Source: Flavobacterium pisciphilum
GTDB lineage: Bacteria; Bacteroidota; Bacteroidia; Flavobacteriales; Flavobacteriaceae
Assembly (NCBI RefSeq): GCF_020905345.1
Contig: NZ_JAJJMO010000001.1
Coordinates: 2,480,001-2,544,000 of the forward strand
Length of the DNA: 64,000 nt
Direction of reading: 5' to 3'
In this document: positions 17,583 to 25,150 of the stretch, in pieces
Layout of the letters: each line of letters begins with the position of its first letter
How positions within the stretch are numbered: position 1 is the first letter of the stretch
Made by a program: the position numbers and the translations under genes
Notes under the pieces: generated by a model
Told to the model about the DNA's origin: nothing
Seen by the model: only the letters and a program-made list of their open reading frames with translations
Database searches by the model: none

Positions 17583-19082
17583 ATGAGCAATACATCTACA
17601 AAAGGAATCTGGAAAGTTATTTCAGCCTCTTCTATGGGAACAATGATTGAATGGTATGATTTCTATATTTTCGGAAGTTTAGCCGTCGTTATTTCAACTA
17701 AATTCTTTCCATCTGATAATCCAACAGCCTCTTTCTTGGCAACTTTAGCCACTTTTGCAGCGGGATTTGTTGTAAGACCCTTTGGCGCTTTATTTTTCGG
17801 GCGTCTGGGTGATTTAATTGGAAGAAAATATACTTTCATGGCAACCTTATTACTAATGGGATGCTCTACTTTTTTAATCGGATGCATTCCGAGTTATGAA
17901 ACTATAGGCTACTTGGCTCCCATATTAGTCTTGATCTTGCGCTTACTACAAGGTCTTGCTCTTGGAGGAGAATATGGTGGCGCCGCAACCTATGTAGCTG
18001 AACATGCTCCTGTAGGACAGCGTGGGTATTGGACATCATGGATTCAAACCACTGCAACCGTTGGTCTTTTTATTTCTTTAATGGTTATCTTAATTACAAA
18101 AAATACGCTTTCGGCTGAATCATTTGATTCTTGGGGCTGGCGTGTTCCTTTTTGGGTATCTGTTGTAATGGTAGGTGTTTCTTACTTAATACGAAAAAAC
18201 ATGGATGAATCTCCTGTTTTTGCTAAAGCAAAAAAAGAAGGAAACATAAGCACAAACCCTTTAAAAGAAAGCTTCGGAAACAGATATAATTTAAAATTTG
18301 TCTTACTTGCCCTATTTGGTGCAACAATGGGACAAGGCGTAGTTTGGTATACTGGACAATTTTACGCCATGAGCTTTATGAAAACCGTTATGAATATCGA
18401 ATCCTCTCAAGTAGATGGTTTACTAGGCATAGCTTTACTACTTGGTACGCCATTTTTTATAGTATTTGGTTGGCTTAGTGATAAAATAGGACGAAAATAT
18501 ATTATGATGGGCGGAATGCTACTTGCCGTCCTACTCTACAGACCGATATACAAACAAATGTATGAAACTATAAATCTTGAAAACAAAACTATTTCAAAGT
18601 CACACAAAACTGAATCTCAGAATAATGATAAAAACGAATATTATGTCACCACAAATAATGAGTATTCTGATGGAACAATCGCTACTAAAAAACAAACTTA
18701 TCATACCAAAAACAAAAATGCTGATTCTGAAGTGCAAACCGCAATCACGGTTAATCCTCATGATAAATGGACATTAATTTTTCTAGTTTTTGTACAAGTT
18801 CTTTTTGTCACAATGGTTTACGGTCCAATTGCCGCTTTTTTAGTAGAAATGTTTCCTGCAAAAATCAGATATACATCCATGTCTTTACCATACCATGTTG
18901 GAAATGGAATTTTTGGTGGTTTGCTTCCCGCAATATCAACTTATTTTGTAACCCATTCTAAAGAAACTGGCAAAGCCGACTTTTATCTCGACGGTCTTTG
19001 GTACCCCATTATTATATCTTCGATATGTTTTGTTATCGGAATGATCTATATTGACAATAACAACAAAAAGACTCACATATAA
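17583..19082 (+). CDS. MHS-family MFS transporter (ProP/KgtP-like)
   Basis: 499-residue inner-membrane carrier of the metabolite:H+ symporter branch of the major facilitator superfamily. It opens SSMGTMIEWYDFYIFGSLAV, the typical MHS start. The motif-A loop FGRLGDLIGRKYTFMATLL is near residue 80 and a second, GWLSDKIGRKYIMM, near 300. The stretch LALGGEYGGAATYVAEH is also diagnostic. It has 12 predicted segments. A hydrophilic insert of about 75 residues (around 325-395, rich in Asn, Lys and Thr) follows TM8 and is unusual for ProP/KgtP. The substrate is unknown; osmolytes and dicarboxylates are typical. The small membrane gene downstream is 10 bp away. Confidence 0.85.
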   Translation: MSNTSTKGIWKVISASSMGTMIEWYDFYIFGSLAVVISTKFFPSDNPTASFLATLATFAAGFVVRPFGALFFGRLGDLIGRKYTFMATLLLMGCSTFLIGCIPSYETIGYLAPILVLILRLLQGLALGGEYGGAATYVAEHAPVGQRGYWTSWIQTTATVGLFISLMVILITKNTLSAESFDSWGWRVPFWVSVVMVGVSYLIRKNMDESPVFAKAKKEGNISTNPLKESFGNRYNLKFVLLALFGATMGQGVVWYTGQFYAMSFMKTVMNIESSQVDGLLGIALLLGTPFFIVFGWLSDKIGRKYIMMGGMLLAVLLYRPIYKQMYETINLENKTISKSHKTESQNNDKNEYYVTTNNEYSDGTIATKKQTYHTKNKNADSEVQTAITVNPHDKWTLIFLVFVQVLFVTMVYGPIAAFLVEMFPAKIRYTSMSLPYHVGNGIFGGLLPAISTYFVTHSKETGKADFYLDGLWYPIIISSICFVIGMIYIDNNNKKTHI

Positions 19083-19092
19083 TCCTTTCACA

Positions 19093-19317
19093 ATGAATAC
19101 ACTAAAACGAATATTAGGAATATTATGGATAATTTTATCTATTGCTGCTGCTTATTTTTGCATCTTCGAATTTGGATTACCAAAACTTGTTTCTGATAAA
19201 CAAGATGATTTGGTTTTTGGAATTATAATCCTTTTTATTCTCACTCCTCTAATTGTTTTAGGACTGGGTACATTTGGTTATTTTTCGCTGATTGGAGAAT
19301 ATGATAAAAGAAAATAA
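19093..19317 (+). CDS. Small two-helix membrane protein
   Basis: 74 residues from the ATG at 19093. The frame is open further upstream but would overlap the transporter's end and add a non-hydrophobic leader. Two hydrophobic segments (about 7-26 and 36-61) with FGLPKLVSDKQDD between them. It lies 10 bp after the MHS transporter and is likely co-transcribed. I do not recognise a characterised family; similar small proteins are common beside flavobacterial transporters. Confidence 0.7.
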   Translation: MNTLKRILGILWIILSIAAAYFCIFEFGLPKLVSDKQDDLVFGIIILFILTPLIVLGLGTFGYFSLIGEYDKRK

Positions 19318-19354
19318 ACCTCTCTTTTTCATTTGTCAAATCCTCGATTAAAAC

Positions 19355-19389
19355 AAAAAAGCTGCCTGCTATAATAACAGACAGCTTTT
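19355..19389. terminator. Bidirectional terminator between converging genes
   Basis: A hairpin with arms AAAAGCTGCCTG and CAGACAGCTTTT (one mismatch), flanked by A and T runs on both strands. It serves the small membrane gene (plus) and the amylase gene (minus). Confidence 0.7.
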
Positions 19390-19409
19390 CACACTAACTA
19401 ACCAATAAT

Positions 19410-22292
19410 TTATTTCTTCAAAAACTTCAATACTTGTGTATTGTTGTTTTCATTTGTTGCTTTCACAATATAGAGACCTGTATTCAATTCACTTACAGAG
19501 AATTCAGAAGTCATTTTTCCGCTTCCTTTAAAACTTTTTACTAACTGCCCTGACAAAGAATAAATATCTACTTTTGAAACTGATGTGTTTAAAGTAAAAT
19601 AATCCGAAACTGGGTTAGGATACAAAGTAATCACACTTGGTTTTTCAAAGTTTTCTATAGCCAATAAAGCTTCTTTATTCCCGTAAATTCTAAATTCTCC
19701 AGCCGAGATTAACATTGTAGCATTTACATCAGCAACATTAATTGATGTATTATCCATTAAATTATACCAAACACCTGCATACGGGAAACCAGTAGCAACG
19801 CTTTGATCTGTTACATCAAAATTTGCAAAAATCAACACATCTTTTAGCTGGGTCGTTGCCAAGGAACTATTCGTAATTTTTATATTTGGAGATAAAGAAT
19901 TTGTATTCGATACGGTAGCTGTTCCTAAAAAAACAGGCTCAGTCGTTTTCATAGTAATCATTTTTGCCCAATCATTATAGATTTTGCTTCGGCTAGAATT
20001 CCCTAACCAATTACCTGTCCATTGTGGCTGTTGTTTTGTATCTAATTTACAGTCTCCAGGTATTGTTCCCGACTCATCGTTTACAATTCCATTATTACAT
20101 GCAAAAATAGAAGCATCCCATCCCAAATCACCAAAATGCCATATCATTTTAGGACCTGGAATCAATAAAGACACTGCCCCAATAGCAGACATTCTAGACA
20201 ATGCTACATTTAAATTTTTCACATTATGGTTTATATTGTTGCTATTACCATATTGAATGTTTTTATACATTAATCGTTCTTCATCATGACTTTCGGCATA
20301 ACCCATTAATCGATTTGCTGTAAAACCATGACTACTACTTGCCATCCTAGAAATATTACTATCTGTAGCATATCCCATTGATAATTGATTGTATTCTTTG
20401 GTCATTTCCCCCCACATCATAACCCCTTTACTTATAGGATCTGTAATTCTATAATTTGCCCATTCTTTTTCTTCAGCATCACTCCCTAAATGCTCAAAAA
20501 TTGTATAATGTGTTGCGTCAAGCCCCCAAGAATAATCAGCATACCTCTTTAATACATCTATCCTATCTTGTTGCAAACTATTTGTACATGACTCATCACC
20601 TGCGGTACAATTTTGCGTAAAACCTTTAGTCAAATCCCAACGAAACCCATCAATCTTATATTCTTCAATCCACTGTTTAATTACCCTTTTTACATAATTT
20701 TGAGTCCTAGGTTCTTGATGATTAAAATCCTCTCCTACACTATAAGTATGTTTAGCAACTTCATTAAAGTAAGGATTATCTGCCGAAGGCGAACCCCAAC
20801 CATCATTATCTGGATCATTCATCCACATTCTCACCATTGGATTTCGACCAAAAGCATGATTCAAAGCCACGTCCAAAATAACTGCTATCCCATTTTGATG
20901 GCATAAATCAATAAATTCTTTTAGCTTGTCTGAAATACCATAAAACTTATCCAAAGCCATATGAAATGAAGTATTATACCCCCAACTTTCATTGCCTTCA
21001 AATTCCATAACCGGCATTAATTCGATAGCATTTACTTTTAAGTTTTTAAAATAATCCATCCTATCTATTAGACTTTGGTAATTCCTCCCTGCATCAAAGT
21101 CACGTACTAAAACTTCATAAACTACTAACTTCTCTTTTTCTGGTTTTACAAAATTTGTTACCTGCCAGGGATATGGTGTTTGACCAGTCTTTAAAACCGT
21201 AACTTCACGTTCTTGTCCAACTGGATAAACCGGCATGTTAGGATAACTTGCAGCAGGAATTCCCGAATCATCAAATGGAGATAAAACTAAAGTAGAATAA
21301 GGGTCTGCTGTTTTTACTAATGAGGGTGAGTTGGCAATTGGAGAATTAGCAACAACCCAATATTGATACGTGTTATTTACCCCCGAAACTAATCCTGTTA
21401 GTTCTAACCAAAACTTTCCTGAAACAGGATCTTTCTTCATTGCATAGGAACTTGTAGGTACCCAATTATTAAAGCTCCCCGCAACATAAACAAAATCTTT
21501 TAGCGGAGCATCCAAAACTAATATTGCTTTAGTTGCATCTGAAGCATTATAATTTATTCCATCTACTAATCCAGCTGGCATAGCTTCCAGAACCGTTACA
21601 GGATTTACAATTGCCGTAAACTTTTTAATTATAGTAGTTCCTGCTTGTGTTATACTTAATTCATAATTTTGATTACCTGTGATATTGGTATGATTAAATG
21701 AGTAACTTGATGTACTGGCATTCGCATTGATTACAATTCCATTTGATTTCAGACTATAACTTGCGACTCCATTTGTATTAGTAGCATTAACATTCAAGTT
21801 TCCTCCACTAGCAACAATGGTATTACTATTTTCCAAAGGAGAAGTCAGAGAAACTTGGAAAGCGCCTACCTTAATAAAAAAATCAGAACATGATGGTGCT
21901 AATTTTAGAGTCTGCGAACCATTTGCGTTTCGAAACACCAAACCCATTTTAGTAGCTAATGCTTGTTGACCACTTGTTAAACCAAAATATACGCTAGGTG
22001 TAATTACAATACTCCAAGTTCCATCTGGATTTCTGGTCATCAAACCAATCCCGTCATCAGCTCCCCAATTTCCTTTTGCCGTTCCCCAGGGATTTACATC
22101 ATCACCTATTCCGGAATGCATATATACTTTTGCTGGGTTTGCCCCCATTTCATTACAAACTCCTGAGGCAAACGAAGCTGTAATAGTTATAGATTCATTT
22201 ACCTGAAATACAGCAGGAGATACTGTTATCTGTTGTGCATTAGCAACAACGGCAAATAATAAAATTAAAATCAAGTGTATAGTTTTTTTCAT
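19410..22292 (-). CDS. Secreted GH13 alpha-amylase with a T9SS sorting domain
   Basis: 960-residue extracellular starch-degrading enzyme. It has a signal peptide (MKKTIHLILILLFAVVANAQ) and N-terminal beta-sandwich modules. One of these, at about 265-340, is CBM48-like (VYVAGSFNNWVPTSSY). A GH13 barrel follows. The catalytic residues are Asp553 in GFRWDL (nucleophile), Glu600 in IFEHLG (acid/base) and Asp670 in ESHDEER; region I is DVALNHAF. The last 70 residues (LYPNPVSDYF, then VDIYSLSGQLVKSF) form a type A T9SS sorting domain. The protein is therefore exported through the type IX system rather than anchored as a lipoprotein like SusG. It is the last gene of the susC operon, behind a terminator-like hairpin. 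Confidence 0.92.
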   Translation of the reverse strand: MKKTIHLILILLFAVVANAQQITVSPAVFQVNESITITASFASGVCNEMGANPAKVYMHSGIGDDVNPWGTAKGNWGADDGIGLMTRNPDGTWSIVITPSVYFGLTSGQQALATKMGLVFRNANGSQTLKLAPSCSDFFIKVGAFQVSLTSPLENSNTIVASGGNLNVNATNTNGVASYSLKSNGIVINANASTSSYSFNHTNITGNQNYELSITQAGTTIIKKFTAIVNPVTVLEAMPAGLVDGINYNASDATKAILVLDAPLKDFVYVAGSFNNWVPTSSYAMKKDPVSGKFWLELTGLVSGVNNTYQYWVVANSPIANSPSLVKTADPYSTLVLSPFDDSGIPAASYPNMPVYPVGQEREVTVLKTGQTPYPWQVTNFVKPEKEKLVVYEVLVRDFDAGRNYQSLIDRMDYFKNLKVNAIELMPVMEFEGNESWGYNTSFHMALDKFYGISDKLKEFIDLCHQNGIAVILDVALNHAFGRNPMVRMWMNDPDNDGWGSPSADNPYFNEVAKHTYSVGEDFNHQEPRTQNYVKRVIKQWIEEYKIDGFRWDLTKGFTQNCTAGDESCTNSLQQDRIDVLKRYADYSWGLDATHYTIFEHLGSDAEEKEWANYRITDPISKGVMMWGEMTKEYNQLSMGYATDSNISRMASSSHGFTANRLMGYAESHDEERLMYKNIQYGNSNNINHNVKNLNVALSRMSAIGAVSLLIPGPKMIWHFGDLGWDASIFACNNGIVNDESGTIPGDCKLDTKQQPQWTGNWLGNSSRSKIYNDWAKMITMKTTEPVFLGTATVSNTNSLSPNIKITNSSLATTQLKDVLIFANFDVTDQSVATGFPYAGVWYNLMDNTSINVADVNATMLISAGEFRIYGNKEALLAIENFEKPSVITLYPNPVSDYFTLNTSVSKVDIYSLSGQLVKSFKGSGKMTSEFSVSELNTGLYIVKATNENNNTQVLKFLKK

Positions 22293-22324
22293 AATCTAGT
22301 GGTTTGGTTGGTTAGTTGGTATAA

Positions 22325-22352
22325 AAAAGGGCTACCTCACAGATAGCCCTTA
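22325..22352 (-). terminator. Hairpin between the SusE-like gene and the amylase gene
   Basis: Arms AGGGCTA and TAGCCCT with a nine-base loop. On the minus strand a run of six T follows. It lies within the presumed operon and may lower transcription of the amylase relative to susCDE. Confidence 0.65.
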
Positions 22353-22369
22353 TTAATTTCAAGAAAAAA

Positions 22370-23467
22370 TTATTCTTGATTTGGAATCATTAAATAGCTT
22401 CCGTCTAAATCATTAAAATAAATAACATATTTAGATTTTGAAACTGGTATATTATCACCTGTTCCTCCTCCTGAAAAAGGAGTATTTCCTCCCCAGGAAA
22501 CATCCCAAGTATCATTTGCTCTAAATTTAAGTCCCCCATCCTTTAAAGATGTTATACCTAAACTCCAGATATGATCATTAAATTTAGATTTTGTCATAGC
22601 TGTCGATACATCCCAACCTCCTGGCGTACTGTCTCCAATAATACCAACTGTTGTAAATGATTTTGCAGCAGTAGCATCATAAGGAACTAATTTATAAGTG
22701 AGTTTTTGTACATCCATTACAAAAGTATAATACCCCTCGGTTGCAATTACAAAACCAGCCGGATCAGGATCAGAATCTTTTCCTCTATATGCTAAAGTAC
22801 CACCTGCACCACCATACATAGGAGCCCAAGCACCTAAAGTATTTATAGTTTTAAAAGCTCCAGCTTTAAAGAACCCTGTAAAGGTATATTCATTAGCATT
22901 TTTTGGATTTCTGAATAAAATTTGGTTTCCTTTATTATTATCCCAACCAGAAACTGTTGCATCACCAACTAAATACCACTCAATAAAGTTATAATTAACT
23001 TTACCAGTATAAGGAGTTACACTAATTGTTATTGCTGTTTTAGAAACTTGCGGAACTCCACCTGAAACACTTGAAGCAATTTTAACATCAAATAATGAGA
23101 CAACTTCTGTTGCAGCTCCCAAATCAATTACTGCTTGATTTAATTCTTTAACAAGAACTGAAACTTCAGTGATATTATTTGTTGTAGCAAGAGTTTTTGC
23201 TGCTGTAAAATCACCCCCTTTTTTATCAATTAACAATGTATATTTTACTACTACAGAAGCAGAATATTCTGCTTTTGACCAAGTAAATTTAGCAGCTTCT
23301 TCTAAGCCTTTATCTACTTCCAGAATAAATGTTTTTCCCGTTGCAGGAGCAGTAATTTCAGGTGTTACAACAGCCGAAACAATTTGTCTGTTCTCAACAT
23401 CATCAGCATTACATGAAACAGCTAAAACACCAATAAATGCGATTAAAATTATATATATATTTTTCAT
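22370..23467 (-). CDS. SusE/SusF-like starch-binding outer-membrane lipoprotein
   Basis: 365 residues with a lipoprotein signal (IGVLAVSC, then NADD; Cys about residue 19) and an N-terminal SusE-type Ig-like domain (GKTFILEVDKGLEEAAKFTWSKAEY). Two repeated modules follow: YLVGDATVSGWDNNKG...ILF near 165 and VGIIGDSTPGGWDVSTAM near 275, with aromatic residues typical of SusE/SusF carbohydrate-binding modules. It should sit on the cell surface and hold alpha-glucans for SusCD. It starts 18 bp after susD on the same strand. At 365 residues it is close to SusE length; one CBM fewer than SusF is my reading. Confidence 0.85.
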   Translation of the reverse strand: MKNIYIILIAFIGVLAVSCNADDVENRQIVSAVVTPEITAPATGKTFILEVDKGLEEAAKFTWSKAEYSASVVVKYTLLIDKKGGDFTAAKTLATTNNITEVSVLVKELNQAVIDLGAATEVVSLFDVKIASSVSGGVPQVSKTAITISVTPYTGKVNYNFIEWYLVGDATVSGWDNNKGNQILFRNPKNANEYTFTGFFKAGAFKTINTLGAWAPMYGGAGGTLAYRGKDSDPDPAGFVIATEGYYTFVMDVQKLTYKLVPYDATAAKSFTTVGIIGDSTPGGWDVSTAMTKSKFNDHIWSLGITSLKDGGLKFRANDTWDVSWGGNTPFSGGGTGDNIPVSKSKYVIYFNDLDGSYLMIPNQE

Positions 23468-23485
23468 TTTAATGTTTTATTAAAG

Positions 23486-25114
23486 TTAGTATCCAGGATT
23501 TTGTTTCAAAGTTGGATTTGCTTGGATATTTCTTGCAGGAATTGGCATTAAATTTCTAAAAGATTCTGTAGCGCTACCATTTATAGAACCACCTTTCCAT
23601 TGCCAAATTTTAGCTCCTCCTGTGAATTTACCAAAACGAATCAAATCTGTTCTTCTGTGACATTCCCAGAATAACTCTCTTCCTCTTTCATCCAAGATAA
23701 AATCAAGTGTTAACTGAGGAACTGTAATTGCTGTTGCACCTGCTCTTCCTCTAATTTCGTTTATATAACCTAGAGCTGTATTGATGTTTCCACCTGCTGC
23801 ACCTCTAAGAGTTGCTTCAGCATACATTAAATAAGCATCCGTTAACCTAAACATTGGGAAATCGATATCTGGGATATCCGTTCTTTGGGCTGCAGAACCA
23901 TCAGCATTTTTATTTATATATTTTGTTACTGCATAACCATCTGTAAAAGTTGAAACATTATTAATGTCTTTAGATTGTCCATCTGTATAAAACGTACCTC
24001 TTTTATCTCCAGTTGCAGTTGCATCAGGAAAAAGATCTACGAACTCTCTACGAGTTCTAATCCCTTGCCATCCACCGTCCATTCCTCTTGACGCAGCATC
24101 CATACTACCTCCAATAGAAGCATGCATAATAAAACTCATTCCTCCACCTGTTGCTCTAATTGCATTACCATCACCAACAATTGGGAAAATAACTTCAGAT
24201 TGAGCACCATTTCTATTATTATCAGCAGAGAATAAATATCTGTAAGGAACATTTGCGAAAACATATCCTGAACCAGTAATTATTTCATTACATAATACTG
24301 CCGCTTCACTATATTTATCTACACCTATATACACTTTAGCATTTAAATAAACTTGTGCCAATAAAAATTTAGCTGCCGTTTTATCAACTCTTCCATATTC
24401 ATTTGCTTTTGGAGCAACTAAACTATTGTCTAAGTCTTTCAATTCAGACTCAACAAAAGCAAAAACTTCTGCTCTTGATTTTTGTTCCGGATAAAAGAAT
24501 CCAACAGGATCATTTTCTGTTGTAATTGGCACATTCCCGAACAAATCCATTAAGTTATAGTAAGAGAAAGCCCTTAAGAAACGAGCTTCAGCTCTAAAAT
24601 TAGCAATTTCAGCTTTTAAGTTCGCATCAACACCTCTTGCCGTTAATTTCTCATCTGTAGTTTGTCTCAAAAACTCATTAGCAACACTAATGTGATAAAA
24701 TGCTCTTGAGAAAGTCCCTTCTAAAAATTCATTTGCAGGAGACCATGTCTGAGCATTTAATGTTGGTAAAGTACCATCAGCCCAAGCAATAATTGCTTCA
24801 TCTGTACTGAATTCCTGTGTTACAAAAAGCAATCTTAAGTAACTACTAAAGTCACCACCAAGTCCTGCAATATCAGGGCTTTTACCAGGGATTGCGGCAT
24901 CACCATCACCGTCATTACCACCAACATACAGACCTGCATATAGTTTAGCCAATACTTGTTTGTATGACTTAGGGTCTTTAAAAAAGGTTTCAGATAAAAA
25001 TTCATCATCATCCTTTGGCGTCACGTTTAAATCGTCCGTACACGAAGTAAGCGTCATACTTAATCCTAAAACGAATAGGAAAAAATAAGATATATATTTA
25101 AATGATATTTTCAT
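23486..25114 (-). CDS. susD: SusD/RagB-family glycan-binding lipoprotein
   Basis: 542 residues. Lipoprotein signal (FVLGLSMTLTSC, Cys about 25) and an N-terminal motif DLNVTPKDDDEFLSETFF typical of SusD. Helical TPR-like repeats follow (AEARFLRAFSYYNLMDLFGNVPI), and the conserved C-terminal part is FILDERGRELFWECHRRTDLIRFG. SusD forms the lid of the SusC channel and captures maltodextrins at the surface. Specificity for starch is inferred from the surrounding GH13, GH97 and GH65 genes. It starts 36 bp after susC. Confidence 0.93.
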   Translation of the reverse strand: MKISFKYISYFFLFVLGLSMTLTSCTDDLNVTPKDDDEFLSETFFKDPKSYKQVLAKLYAGLYVGGNDGDGDAAIPGKSPDIAGLGGDFSSYLRLLFVTQEFSTDEAIIAWADGTLPTLNAQTWSPANEFLEGTFSRAFYHISVANEFLRQTTDEKLTARGVDANLKAEIANFRAEARFLRAFSYYNLMDLFGNVPITTENDPVGFFYPEQKSRAEVFAFVESELKDLDNSLVAPKANEYGRVDKTAAKFLLAQVYLNAKVYIGVDKYSEAAVLCNEIITGSGYVFANVPYRYLFSADNNRNGAQSEVIFPIVGDGNAIRATGGGMSFIMHASIGGSMDAASRGMDGGWQGIRTRREFVDLFPDATATGDKRGTFYTDGQSKDINNVSTFTDGYAVTKYINKNADGSAAQRTDIPDIDFPMFRLTDAYLMYAEATLRGAAGGNINTALGYINEIRGRAGATAITVPQLTLDFILDERGRELFWECHRRTDLIRFGKFTGGAKIWQWKGGSINGSATESFRNLMPIPARNIQANPTLKQNPGY

Positions 25115-25150
25115 TTTGTTTGTTTTTAAATTTTTGATTTCAGTCTACTA

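Noticed and set aside
19984..20256. Plus-strand frame of 90 residues opposite the amylase
   Set aside because: Lies wholly inside the GH13 coding sequence on the other strand; no recognizable protein features.
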